Assembly (NCBI GenBank): GCA_022822185.1
Contig: JAJECE010000024.1
Span: 1 to 59,957, forward strand
Reading direction: 5' to 3'
Source of the DNA: Rhodothermales bacterium
GTDB taxonomy: Bacteria > Bacteroidota > Rhodothermia > Rhodothermales > Bin80
Length of the DNA stretch: 59,957 bases
The notes under the pieces are model-generated. The model ran no database searches and had not been told where the DNA came from. It was given only the letters and a program-made list of their open reading frames with translations. Every line of letters starts with the position of its first letter. Within the stretch, counting starts at the first letter, position 1. Below are positions 9,650 to 17,690 of this stretch, in pieces. The position numbers were made by a program, and so were the translations under genes.

Positions 9650-9856
9650 TCACGGATATAATCTCTCTAGATAGCTCATAATGTTAGATACCGTCCATGC
9701 AGATGCAGCCAGCAATTGCAGACAATCGCCCAGTTCAAATGAACCGTAAACAATCACGGAAGCCATCCAGGACAAACTGGCAACCAGCTGGCATAACCAT
9801 GGTATGCTTATACCGTTACCGGCCTTCATTCCTTTCTGAACTAATTCTTCCTGCAT
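9650..9856 (-). CDS. Small two-helix membrane protein coupled to the flavoprotein
   Basis: A 68-residue protein whose ATG overlaps the stop of the upstream flavoprotein in the arrangement TGATG, so translational re-initiation is likely. After a short charged N-terminus there are two predicted transmembrane stretches, residues about 19-39 and 44-62. They are joined by a short G-S-F-E-L-G-D turn. I recognise no family. Its coupling suggests it anchors or assists the flavoprotein at the membrane, which is inference. Confidence 0.55.
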   Translation of the reverse strand: MQEELVQKGMKAGNGISIPWLCQLVASLSWMASVIVYGSFELGDCLQLLAASAWTVSNIMSYLERLYP

Positions 9857-10974
9857 CAGCATACACACTCTTGTCCGCAGCAACTCAAATCGTCCAGATA
9901 GAGGCCTTCATCACGATAGGACTCAAGTAGTTCTGTCTCCAGTCCCAGTCGGTTTCCAATTGCATTCGCAACCACCCCAAATCTCTGCCGATACTTGTAA
10001 ATGAAGCAAAAAATAAGATCATCATGGCGGACTTGTGGTCCAACGAGAAACAAGCCGGGTGTTTTGATTGATTCATCCTCCTCATTCAGCAGGCAGTAGA
10101 ACTTCTCCTTTTCCCAGTCAAACAACTCTTTGACAAGGATCAAACTACTTTTGAAGCCTGTGGCTAAAATGGGTGGTGTGGTACTTTGGTAAGGCAATGA
10201 TTTGCCTTTAACATAGATCAGATACCTGCCCTGCTCTATGCTTACTTCTCTGACTACAGACTGACCAAAAAGCTCAATCCTCTTATGAGTCATTTCCTTC
10301 TCCAATCTCTCAAACGTAAAAGGCGATAAGTTTTCACTTGGGTCGGTTGTCCTTTTGCTCCAAACCCTGTCACGGTCCAATACGCGAACCTTTTTACCTA
10401 ACCGACTCAAATGGATCGCGGCATCCATGCCGCTCTCATAACCTCCGATAACATAAATTTCATCCCCTTTAACATATTTCCAGCTTTTCACCAGGCTATT
10501 ATGCAGGCACAATTCAGCACCTGCAAAAGAATTTATATTCGGATATTGAAATTCCCCGGCTGCCCAAATTACAAAACGAGACTCTATCGGATTTCCTTTC
10601 GTAATATGAACCCTGAACGAGCCTCCGGAATGAAGCACCTTTTCTACATTTACCTGTTCAATCACCGGCAAATCAAAATACTCTGCTATATCTTTCAGAT
10701 ACCGTGCATACTCCCTGCCGGTAGGGTGTTCCTTTCGAAGCATATATGCTGGCGAGGTACTGGCTACAACTGCATTAAGGTCAAGATGACCATAGAAATT
10801 AGTTGTAAATGAAGGAGTGATGAGTTGCATCTCCTTCGGCCATTTATTGAACGTCGAACCGACTTCTCCCCGCTCAAGAACAACCATCCGCTCTACACCT
10901 AACTCTTTAAGCATCGCAGCAATCCCTATCCCTGCTGCACCAGCTCCAACAATAATAACATCAAATCGCCTCAT
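9856..10974 (-). CDS. FAD-dependent pyridine nucleotide oxidoreductase, YpdA/CzcO-like
   Basis: A flavoprotein of about 372 residues. The first Rossmann motif V-G-A-G-A-A-G-I-G at the N-terminus binds FAD. A second one, V-I-G-G-Y-E-S-G-M-D near residue 170, binds NAD(P)H. The organisation is like YpdA bacillithiol-disulfide reductases and CzcO-like monooxygenase relatives, including the L-I-T-P-S-F segment. A C-terminal tail rich in cysteine (C-C-G-Q-E-C-V-C) is unusual and could be redox-active or bind metal. The start at 10974 is chosen because an AGGAGG lies at ideal distance; an ATG at 10980 would abut it. The substrate is unknown. Confidence 0.8.
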   Translation of the reverse strand: MRRFDVIIVGAGAAGIGIAAMLKELGVERMVVLERGEVGSTFNKWPKEMQLITPSFTTNFYGHLDLNAVVASTSPAYMLRKEHPTGREYARYLKDIAEYFDLPVIEQVNVEKVLHSGGSFRVHITKGNPIESRFVIWAAGEFQYPNINSFAGAELCLHNSLVKSWKYVKGDEIYVIGGYESGMDAAIHLSRLGKKVRVLDRDRVWSKRTTDPSENLSPFTFERLEKEMTHKRIELFGQSVVREVSIEQGRYLIYVKGKSLPYQSTTPPILATGFKSSLILVKELFDWEKEKFYCLLNEEDESIKTPGLFLVGPQVRHDDLIFCFIYKYRQRFGVVANAIGNRLGLETELLESYRDEGLYLDDLSCCGQECVC

Positions 10975-11440
10975 CCCCATCACCTCCTGATGTTTTATCT
11001 TGAAAGAGTTTATTTGATGACTGTTTCGCTGGCACACTCCTGATATAGAGCATGAGGTTCTTGTTGCGTTGAGGTTCTTTCATAAAAGAGCAGTATAGCT
11101 GTTGCATCAGATTTTTGCTGTTATAGGGTGTCAGATCATCCGGGATGTCTGTTTCCAGGATTCTTATATGCGCACAGGTTCCATATCGGATTCGCGTCTC
11201 CGATGAATACGACCAGCGGGGAACAGGATGCCGCTAAATGGACATAAGTGCTGACCTGTTTTCGGCAACGATTCTTCTAAATTTGTCCTGTCTGAGGGGG
11301 CTGGCGGCAAGATCGCCTGTTCAGGTTTCATTGGGGAACCGGCTGCGTCTCCTGTGCAATCGGTCTAGTGTCAGTAACTTTATTCCGAGCGGACACAGGA
11401 GAGTTGCCGGTCATGTCTTTTCAACTGTCTCTACACTTCT
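10975..11440. other. Region upstream of flavoprotein without a gene
   Basis: No supported gene. It should contain the promoter of the flavoprotein operon, but no clear promoter is visible. The stretch at about 11369-11391 (CAGTAACTTTATTCCGAGCG) recurs in slightly altered form near 48888-48910, a short dispersed similarity of unknown origin. Confidence 0.35.
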
Positions 11441-11673
11441 GCCCGCAATGATAAGTCTGGTGTCTTTGATGCAGTTTCGCAAACAATCGTGTCTTCATCA
11501 TCTGAGCCTACCACCATTCAAGGCCGGATCCACTTCTCCTCAGATGCCTTTGCTTCAAAATTCTCGCAGATGGCAGGAATCTAAAAACCTGATTGCACAA
11601 AGATCTTGCGCAAGTTCACAGGGGGCAGCACTGACACTGCAGCTACGCAGCATGAAAGCATGTTTGCAGGACT

Positions 11674-12009
11674 CTACCCGCCGAGTGCAAGGATCACAAC
11701 AAACACCGTTATTGCGGCAAACAGGATCGTCATGGCACCACCGAAAATTCCAATTAGCCACCGAATAGAATTAATCTTACTGTTCATCTCCACACGAAAA
11801 GAGTCAATGGCAGCAAGTTTATTGTTCATCTCCGCACGAAAAGAGTCAAGTATGGTGGTTACGTTTGATCCTGACATGGTCTTCGAAAGCTCTAACAGTT
11901 CATGGACTTGGTCTGATTTTAACGTCTTTTCCCTCACTTATCCTGTGCAGTAAGGTAAAGGCACACATGGTGATGAACGTTATATCATCGGGCTGACGGG
12001 TTCTGACAT
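11674..12009 (-). pseudogene. Degraded copy of small coiled-coil membrane protein
   Basis: The C-terminal 87 codons are open and closely match the intact copy at 12748-13083: V-H-E-L-L-E, the G-S-N-V-T turn, two S-F-R-x-E-M-N repeats and a C-terminal transmembrane helix ending I-L-A-L-G-G. The N-terminal codons from the ATG at 12009 run into a stop after nine residues, and only a frameshift restores the frame. A GTG at 11937 could still start a shortened protein. The first copy is most likely decaying. Confidence 0.65.
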
Positions 12010-12100
12010 GTTAATGAATCTAGCCATGCAATGATCCCTTCATGCCTGTAATCTGGAGATCCGTTCCCTGAATCCATAGACCCAAGTGTATCGAGAACTG

Positions 12101-12509
12101 ATATAGTGAGTGGTTATCAACTGCCGTCAAAAAGCTTCTGGATGATCATGACTTCAACGGTCCAACGACCGTCTATTTGTAAAAATCCCCATTTCCAAGT
12201 TTTATGGACGGATTTTTTGTTTCACCCGTTTGTAGTGTTCAGACTCTTGGGGATCTGGCATGTATTCCGTATCTTTTCCGCTCCACAAAATCCTATACGC
12301 CAGACCGTGTTCTTCAAGGAAAGAATAATCCCCGAAACACGACATCTAGAGCGTGTTTGCTGATTGAAGGCTCTACCCTGAGAAGGGGAACATGCAGTGT
12401 TCATTTTCCCGAAAATCCCGACCTGCACATTTCCATTTGGATTGTGACCGTCGAAGTCAGGACTGATGAAACAACGGGGGGATAACTGCAAGTAATGAGT
12501 TTCCTCAGG
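12101..12509. other. Spacer between the duplicated units
   Basis: No gene is recognised. It holds the short epimerase-like fragment at about 12120-12151; the rest shows nothing I can identify. Confidence 0.35.
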
Positions 12510-12747
12510 CAACTACACTTCTGTCCACAATAACAAGTCTGAAGATTTTAATACAGTTTCGCAAACAATCGTGTCCACATCGTCTGAACCTACTATCCGT
12601 TCAGGGCACAGACACATCTTCCATCAGACACGTTTGCTTCAAAATCTAGACGGTAAACTCCAAAAATCTGATTGCACAAAGATCTTGGCGGCAACTCATC
12701 GGGGATAGCGCTACAAGTACGCAGCATGAAAGTATGTTTGCAGGACT

Positions 12748-13083
12748 CTACCCGCCGAGTGCAAGGATTGCAACAAACACCGTTATTGCAGCAAACAGGA
12801 TCGTCATGGCTCCTCCGATAATCCCAATTAGCCACTGAATAGAATTAATCTTGCTGTTCATTTCCGCACGAAAAGAGTCAATGCCAGCAAGTTTGCTGTT
12901 CATCTCCGCACGAAAAGAGTCAAGTATAGTGGTTACGTTTGATCCTAACATGGTCTTCAAAAGTTCTAGCAGTTCGTGGACTTGGTCTGGTTTTAACGTC
13001 TTTCCCTCACCTATCCTACGAAGTAAGGTGAAGGCACGCGTGGTGATGGCCATTGGGTCATCGGGATCGGTCGGTTCCGACAT
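12748..13083 (-). CDS. Small coiled-coil, C-terminally membrane-anchored protein
   Basis: A 111-residue protein. An acidic N-terminus and a V-H-E-L-L-E-L-L helix are followed by two tandem S-F-R-A-E-M-N-S-K repeats forming a short coiled coil, then one transmembrane helix at the extreme C-terminus ending A-L-G-G. The layout resembles DUF1640/Bdr-like proteins. Similar products are encoded at 27656, 28110, 45820 and 46522 and, degraded, at 11674. Function is unknown; a tail-anchored oligomeric protein is inferred. Confidence 0.65.
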   Translation of the reverse strand: MSEPTDPDDPMAITTRAFTLLRRIGEGKTLKPDQVHELLELLKTMLGSNVTTILDSFRAEMNSKLAGIDSFRAEMNSKINSIQWLIGIIGGAMTILFAAITVFVAILALGG

Positions 13084-13113
13084 GTTAATGAATTTAGCAA
13101 TATGATGATCCCT

Positions 13114-13368
13114 TCATACCTGTCGCCTGGAGATCAGTTCCCTGAGTCCACAGACCCAACCAAGTGTACCGAGAACTAGTATAAGGAGGCTTGAACAAAA
13201 TACCAACCGAAGCCGACAGTTTAACGATTCACGAGCCACGATTTTGCTTTTGGGAATGTCAAGTAGCGCACAATGTTTCTTCGTGCTATGTGTATATTGA
13301 TGCCGGTAAGCATTGAGGGCGCTTATAGTAAGCACTCTCACCCTCTTCATTGCAAAGCGCTGCCGCAA
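13114..13368 (-). CDS. Possible small membrane protein
   Basis: An 84-codon ORF with a basic N-terminus and one hydrophobic helix near the C-terminus (L-R-L-V-F-C-S-S-L-L-I-L-V-L-G). It lies 30 bp upstream of the coiled-coil gene on the same strand. The end of the ORF, including the stop, is preserved in the duplicated left copy, but that copy has a 4-bp deletion. Evidence for translation is weak and I know no family. Confidence 0.3.
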   Translation of the reverse strand: MRQRFAMKRVRVLTISALNAYRHQYTHSTKKHCALLDIPKSKIVARESLNCRLRLVFCSSLLILVLGTLGWVCGLRELISRRQV

Positions 13369-13501
13369 CTATGATGGGCAGGTTAAGATCAACCCGCCTC
13401 GCAGGTGCTGTGCTATCATAATCTCTGCGTTTGCAGAAAGATGGTGACATGGCTGCGGCAGAGTTACAAGATTCAAGTAATCAATACACGTACACTGACT
13501 T

Positions 13502-14386
13502 ATGTACCTTGCAATTCATAACTGGATGAAAGTAGAACCGCTTGAAGTCACTGTCAAGCGGTTGGTCAAATATGGCTATAAAGCCCTGGAAATCCAGGGC
13601 GAACCCTATAAGTATGATACAACTTCCGCCAAGAAGCTTCTGGATGATCATGGAGTGCGATGCTGGGGAAGTGTGACCCTGATGCTGGACGAGCGCAACC
13701 TGCTGGCAGAAGATGAGGAGCGGCGTGCACTGTCGGTAACCTATGTGAAAGACTGTATCCGGATGGTAGGCGAACTGGGCGGGCAGGTGATTTCGGTGGT
13801 TCCCGGCACAGTCGGCAAAGTTGTCCCGGACTCAACACCGGAAAACGAATGGGACTGGTGCGTGGCCGCACTGAAAGAAATCAACACCTGTGGACGCGAA
13901 TGGAATGTAAAGATTGGAATTGAGCCGATCAACCGCTTCGAAACCTATTTCATCAACCGCGGAGCACAGGCGTTGGCACTTGCAGAAGCCGTGGCCCCTG
14001 ATTGCGGCATTTGTCTGGACATCTTCCACATGAACCTGGAGGAAGACGATCCGATTGCTGCAATCCATGAGGCCGGCAGCCGCTTAGTCAACTTTCATGT
14101 TGCGGACAATAACCGGATGGCGTGCGGGATGGGCTCCTTTGACTGGCCGGCAATTATTCAGGCACTCAAGGAGATCGGCTATGACGGTGCCCTGTCCGTT
14201 GAGTTCTGTCCCCCTCTGGACCGAACCCCGGCTAATAGATTTCCAGACAGCGTTGACCTGAACCCCGAAGGGATCTCGGAGTCGGAGCGGAAGTTTTTAG
14301 AAGATCACGGGAGCAGTGTCTTCAGCACGGACTTCTACGAAATGCATGTCCGGCGATCCGCCGAAACCCTGCTGCCACTGATCTGA
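13502..14386 (+). CDS. Sugar phosphate isomerase/epimerase, ketose 3-epimerase-like
   Basis: A 294-residue xylose-isomerase-like TIM barrel. The four metal ligands of the D-tagatose/D-psicose 3-epimerase family align: Glu141 (in I-E-P-I-N-R-F-E), Asp173 (in C-L-D-I-F-H-M-N), His199 (in F-H-V-A-D-N-N-R) and Glu234 (in S-V-E-F). The spacing is close to the Pseudomonas enzyme. A divalent metal would catalyse C3 epimerisation of a free or modified ketose in the cytoplasm; the actual sugar is unknown. It is convergent with the four-gene operon at 14.4-19.1 kb, which suggests a shared substrate without proving it. Confidence 0.85.
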   Translation: MYLAIHNWMKVEPLEVTVKRLVKYGYKALEIQGEPYKYDTTSAKKLLDDHGVRCWGSVTLMLDERNLLAEDEERRALSVTYVKDCIRMVGELGGQVISVVPGTVGKVVPDSTPENEWDWCVAALKEINTCGREWNVKIGIEPINRFETYFINRGAQALALAEAVAPDCGICLDIFHMNLEEDDPIAAIHEAGSRLVNFHVADNNRMACGMGSFDWPAIIQALKEIGYDGALSVEFCPPLDRTPANRFPDSVDLNPEGISESERKFLEDHGSSVFSTDFYEMHVRRSAETLLPLI

Positions 14387-14446
14387 TTCGGTCAAATGGT
14401 ATTAGGAAAGTGCGGCTTGCACCGTGTTTACAGCGGCTACTGCGGG

Positions 14447-15373
14447 TTACATTACCCGGTCGACAAACTCGCGATTGTGGACCGTTACCGGAACCTCCAT
14501 GAGTTCCAGAATGCCGCGGGCCACATGCTCCGATAAGCGCCGGAACGCTTCTTCTCCCTTTTCTTTGGTCGCACGCAGCGGATTGCCGATGACTCCGCTC
14601 TCAATAAATTCATGGTGGTCCATCGGGAAGTTGAAATACGTATAGCCCTCAAACTCCACATCCGGCATTCCGTCCTTCTTGGCAAACGAGCGTGGCAGAA
14701 AATCAGGAATATGTGCCTTGGTGTAGGCAGCACGCTCCATTCGAACCAGATCCTCATTCCACGCAAGATCCTGTGATGTCTCCAACTCACTCGCATGCCA
14801 GCCCGGTGTCTCCTCAGGCGGATTCTCCATGAGCCCCTTGAGGATACCGGTGTAGCGCTCCATGTATGGTTTTACAAAACTGATCAGAGCACCTGTTTCG
14901 TAGCGGAGTTTCCGCAGAACTGGATCCACTACCTTGATATTTGAACCGTGACCATTAATGAAGATGATCCGATTGAATCCGTGATGAATCAGGCTGCGGG
15001 CAACATCATGCATCACAGCTAATAATGTGGTACTGCGTACTGTGATGGTGCCGCGCCCTTCTCCCGGATCGTGCATGTGCTGAGGAGAATATCCCATCCA
15101 GATGGGCGGAGCATGCAGGATACCAATCAGGTGCGAGATTCGCTGGGAGATATGGACCGCAGTGACGGTGTCCGTATAAAGCGGTAAATGGGATCCATGC
15201 TGCTCCAGACTTGCTACAGGGACCAAAATTATATCCTTTTGTTCAAGATAGGCCCGGATGTCTGTGATGGTCAGGTCTCCCAAATCCCACGACAGAAATT
15301 GTGCACGGAAGTCGTCGTCTCCTTCGGTAAGTCTGGGCAGGTGACTGAGATCGTTTGGTGATGATGCAATCAT
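14447..15373 (-). CDS. Creatininase family amidohydrolase
   Basis: A 308-residue member of the creatininase/creatinine amidohydrolase family. Visible metal-site motifs are L-E-Q-H-G-S-H-L-P-L with the following Y-T-D-T, N-G-H-G-S-N, and H-A-S-E-L-E-T-S (usually H-A-G-E). The family includes creatinine amidohydrolase and enzymes opening lactams or formamides in cofactor biosynthesis. Here it is the last gene of a four-gene operon and overlaps the UPF0261 gene by four bases. The operon context points to hydrolysis of a cyclic amide or lactone-like intermediate in a catabolic route, which is inference. Confidence 0.85.
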   Translation of the reverse strand: MIASSPNDLSHLPRLTEGDDDFRAQFLSWDLGDLTITDIRAYLEQKDIILVPVASLEQHGSHLPLYTDTVTAVHISQRISHLIGILHAPPIWMGYSPQHMHDPGEGRGTITVRSTTLLAVMHDVARSLIHHGFNRIIFINGHGSNIKVVDPVLRKLRYETGALISFVKPYMERYTGILKGLMENPPEETPGWHASELETSQDLAWNEDLVRMERAAYTKAHIPDFLPRSFAKKDGMPDVEFEGYTYFNFPMDHHEFIESGVIGNPLRATKEKGEEAFRRLSEHVARGILELMEVPVTVHNREFVDRVM

Positions 15374-16590
15374 GATTCTATGAGTTGAATGAATAAGTCT
15401 GCCACGGCTTCTCCAAAAAGAGGATCATTAACATGGCATTCGTAAAGTTCGACGGGGATATCCGTCCGTAAGTGCTGTTTCAATTCGCCGACGAATCTGG
15501 CATCGGCATCAGGATCCCAAAATACACCGTCTGGAACATTGGGAATGGATAACCCCCGAGTGGGGACTGCCATTTTAACAGGCCCCGTGGCTGGATTGAG
15601 TTTTCGGGCAAAGATTCTTCCCAGTTCTGCCATTTCATCGCTGGAAGCCCGAACGAGTACGTATTCCGGGTTATGATCATATATGGGACGATCACCCAGC
15701 GCAGCGGGCACGGTCCCCGCGTTCCAGACACTGAAGTCTATACATCCAGGGACAACCACCTGCGGCAATCCCAGGCGACCGACCACCTCTAATCGCTCCG
15801 GCCCGCCGTCATGAATTCCGCCCACAAGCGGATCGTACACTTCGTTGGTGGTGAAGTCCACCACTCCAACAAACTGGCTTTGTGCTGCCAGTTCTTCCAT
15901 GGCGGGGCCGCCTACACCATTGGAATGAAAAATCACGGCCTCGTACCCGGCGCTTTCCAGGCGGGTTTTTGCGGCCATAACCGCTGTGGTGGTATTGCCT
16001 AACATCGTGATGGCAACATTACGACCCTTCGGCTCAGCAAGCCCCCGTCCGTGCGTGACCATCCCGTACAGTGCTGCCGCTACATTATCAAAAACACTGC
16101 AGGCAATCGGATTCAGTCCTAGAATATCCACCACGGAGTGGACAATCATCATATCACGCGTACCAACTAGCGGCTCGAAAAAATGGTACCCCGAGGCAAT
16201 CGGAGAGACTAATACTTTCGGTACACCAACTGGAAGAACCATCATTGCCGCCGCTCCCATGACGGCCCCCTCTGCACCGCCCATACTCACTGCTGCATGC
16301 AGATTTCCACTTTGGTACAACTCCAACATGAGGTTACGGAGGGATTCCCGCATCAGGGCAACCGCCTTTCCCCGGCTGCCTGCCGAGCGCATGGCATCAA
16401 GGTTTGAACCGGCGTATGTAGCTGATTTTTCGTGGGGTATATCCGGCACAATGTCCAGCGGATCCCCAAGAATTCCAGAGTCAATCACGACAGTGGATAA
16501 CCCCAGCTCCTGGAGACAATCACGCAAGTAGGCCATTTCGGGGCCTTTCGTGTCCAGCGTACCAATCAGTACAACGGTCTTCTTCATCAT
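15370..16590 (-). CDS. Tm-1-like ATP-binding protein (UPF0261)
   Basis: A 406-residue UPF0261/Tm-1 family protein, recognisable from the I-G-T-L-D-T-K-G start and the glycine-rich M-G-G-A-E-G-A and S-N-G-V-G-G segments. The plant homologue Tm-1 binds viral replicase through an N-terminal nucleotide-binding domain. Bacterial members are often encoded near catabolic genes and their reaction is unsettled. Its ATG overlaps the upstream stop by one base (TGATG) and its end overlaps the creatininase start. Confidence 0.88.
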   Translation of the reverse strand: MMKKTVVLIGTLDTKGPEMAYLRDCLQELGLSTVVIDSGILGDPLDIVPDIPHEKSATYAGSNLDAMRSAGSRGKAVALMRESLRNLMLELYQSGNLHAAVSMGGAEGAVMGAAAMMVLPVGVPKVLVSPIASGYHFFEPLVGTRDMMIVHSVVDILGLNPIACSVFDNVAAALYGMVTHGRGLAEPKGRNVAITMLGNTTTAVMAAKTRLESAGYEAVIFHSNGVGGPAMEELAAQSQFVGVVDFTTNEVYDPLVGGIHDGGPERLEVVGRLGLPQVVVPGCIDFSVWNAGTVPAALGDRPIYDHNPEYVLVRASSDEMAELGRIFARKLNPATGPVKMAVPTRGLSIPNVPDGVFWDPDADARFVGELKQHLRTDIPVELYECHVNDPLFGEAVADLFIQLIES

Positions 16591-17681
16591 CAGACCTCTA
16601 ATTGTCCAAGTAACGTTTCATAGAGGTCCTGAATCTGCAGGGAGTGCTGATTACGGAGATCAAGTTCATGGAGGGTTGCGGGGTCATCGCACAGCAGAAT
16701 TTTTGCCCCGCGGCTCCTTGCATCCTCCAGCCTCGCCTCGGTCAGTTGAGTGCCGATATCCGGCCGGGTAAACTGGATTGCCGTACTTCCAACCGGATGT
16801 GCACGCTCTCTGTGCCAGAATAATTCAATCGGTGATTTTTCCAGGATAGCTTCGCAAAGCCTGCGTGCGCTATCGAATCGGGCAGGAAGCCGAACCGCAT
16901 GTGTCGGATCTACATACGCGGTATCATTCTGTGCGGCTGCTGACAGTGGCCTAATTCTGAGACGACCTTTCTGAACCTGTTCTGACAGAAAATCAACTAG
17001 ATCAATCAAAACGATCTCTTTCGGCCAGGAGATGCCTAATCGCTCTTCATACATCTGCCGGAAAGAAAAAAGATCCTGCGGTGAAAGGACAAACAGTTTC
17101 TTTACACCGACCTTTTGCATTTCATCAATGCATAATTGCGCCTGCTTACGCGCCGTATCAGGATATCCGAGGGAGCACGGAATAAACCCGCTGTCAAGCC
17201 CGCAGCCTACAGGAACCGCATCCACCCCGCAGGCACCGAGCAATCCTGCCGCAGCCTCCATGGTACTTTGTGAAAGATTGAAGCCAGCATCTCCGACAAA
17301 CAGCCCGTACTCCCCTTTCAGCATAGTCGGCTGATAATTCCCAAAGGCAGAATGATCACGGACAATCCGGTCATGCACCTGTGTGATTGCGGGAGGAGCG
17401 AATCCCTCCGCCGCTACTTCTGCACGAATGGCGGCAATCGCAGCAGGCAGGGGCTGATCCGTCACACAATGCGCCCGGCAATTGCCTCCATCAGGTTCTG
17501 CATAGAGGACATCCAGAGTACTGGCGTTCCATGCAATTTTTCCACGACGCTGCATGGAGGCAACCAAAGCAATACCATGTGGCGTGAAGGACTCATTATG
17601 CGTCACATGCCCGACAGGGGCCACATGTCTGCACATCAGGCAAAACCGGCAGTTGTCTATGGCATTGATCAATGTATTCAT
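16590..17681 (-). CDS. Fe-S cluster CCG-domain protein, GlpC/GlcF-like
   Basis: A 363-residue protein with one Cys-rich motif at the N-terminus (C11-x-x-C14-x-x-C17). The C-terminal half resembles the CCG domain of heterodisulfide-reductase/GlcF-like electron-transfer subunits, with a G-C-G-L-D-S-G segment in place of a canonical CCG. It lies nine bases after the GlcD-like oxidase gene. It most likely accepts electrons from that flavoprotein and passes them to the quinone pool or another carrier. It is shorter than GlcF and has a single cluster motif. Confidence 0.75.
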   Translation of the reverse strand: MNTLINAIDNCRFCLMCRHVAPVGHVTHNESFTPHGIALVASMQRRGKIAWNASTLDVLYAEPDGGNCRAHCVTDQPLPAAIAAIRAEVAAEGFAPPAITQVHDRIVRDHSAFGNYQPTMLKGEYGLFVGDAGFNLSQSTMEAAAGLLGACGVDAVPVGCGLDSGFIPCSLGYPDTARKQAQLCIDEMQKVGVKKLFVLSPQDLFSFRQMYEERLGISWPKEIVLIDLVDFLSEQVQKGRLRIRPLSAAAQNDTAYVDPTHAVRLPARFDSARRLCEAILEKSPIELFWHRERAHPVGSTAIQFTRPDIGTQLTEARLEDARSRGAKILLCDDPATLHELDLRNQHSLQIQDLYETLLGQLEV

Positions 17682-17690
17682 GAATGCAGA

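Larger units (their letters stand above)
11440..13180. repeat. Tandem duplication, two ~670-bp copies
   Basis: The segment about 11440-12100 recurs at about 12510-13180 with many substitutions and small indels. Each copy encodes on the minus strand a small coiled-coil membrane protein. The left copy is degraded at its N-terminus. The right copy is intact. The spacer 12101-12509 contains a ~32-bp stretch at 12120-12151 resembling codons within the epimerase gene (13620-13652). The left copy therefore probably came with part of the downstream flank. Confidence 0.75.

Noticed and set aside
9485..9740. Possible IS1595 transposase relic on the plus strand
   Set aside because: The resemblance needs all three frames, has several stops, and overlaps a better-supported small membrane gene on the other strand.
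11238..11768. 176-codon plus-strand ORF
   Set aside because: It runs antisense through the duplicated unit and its homologous frame is broken in the second copy.
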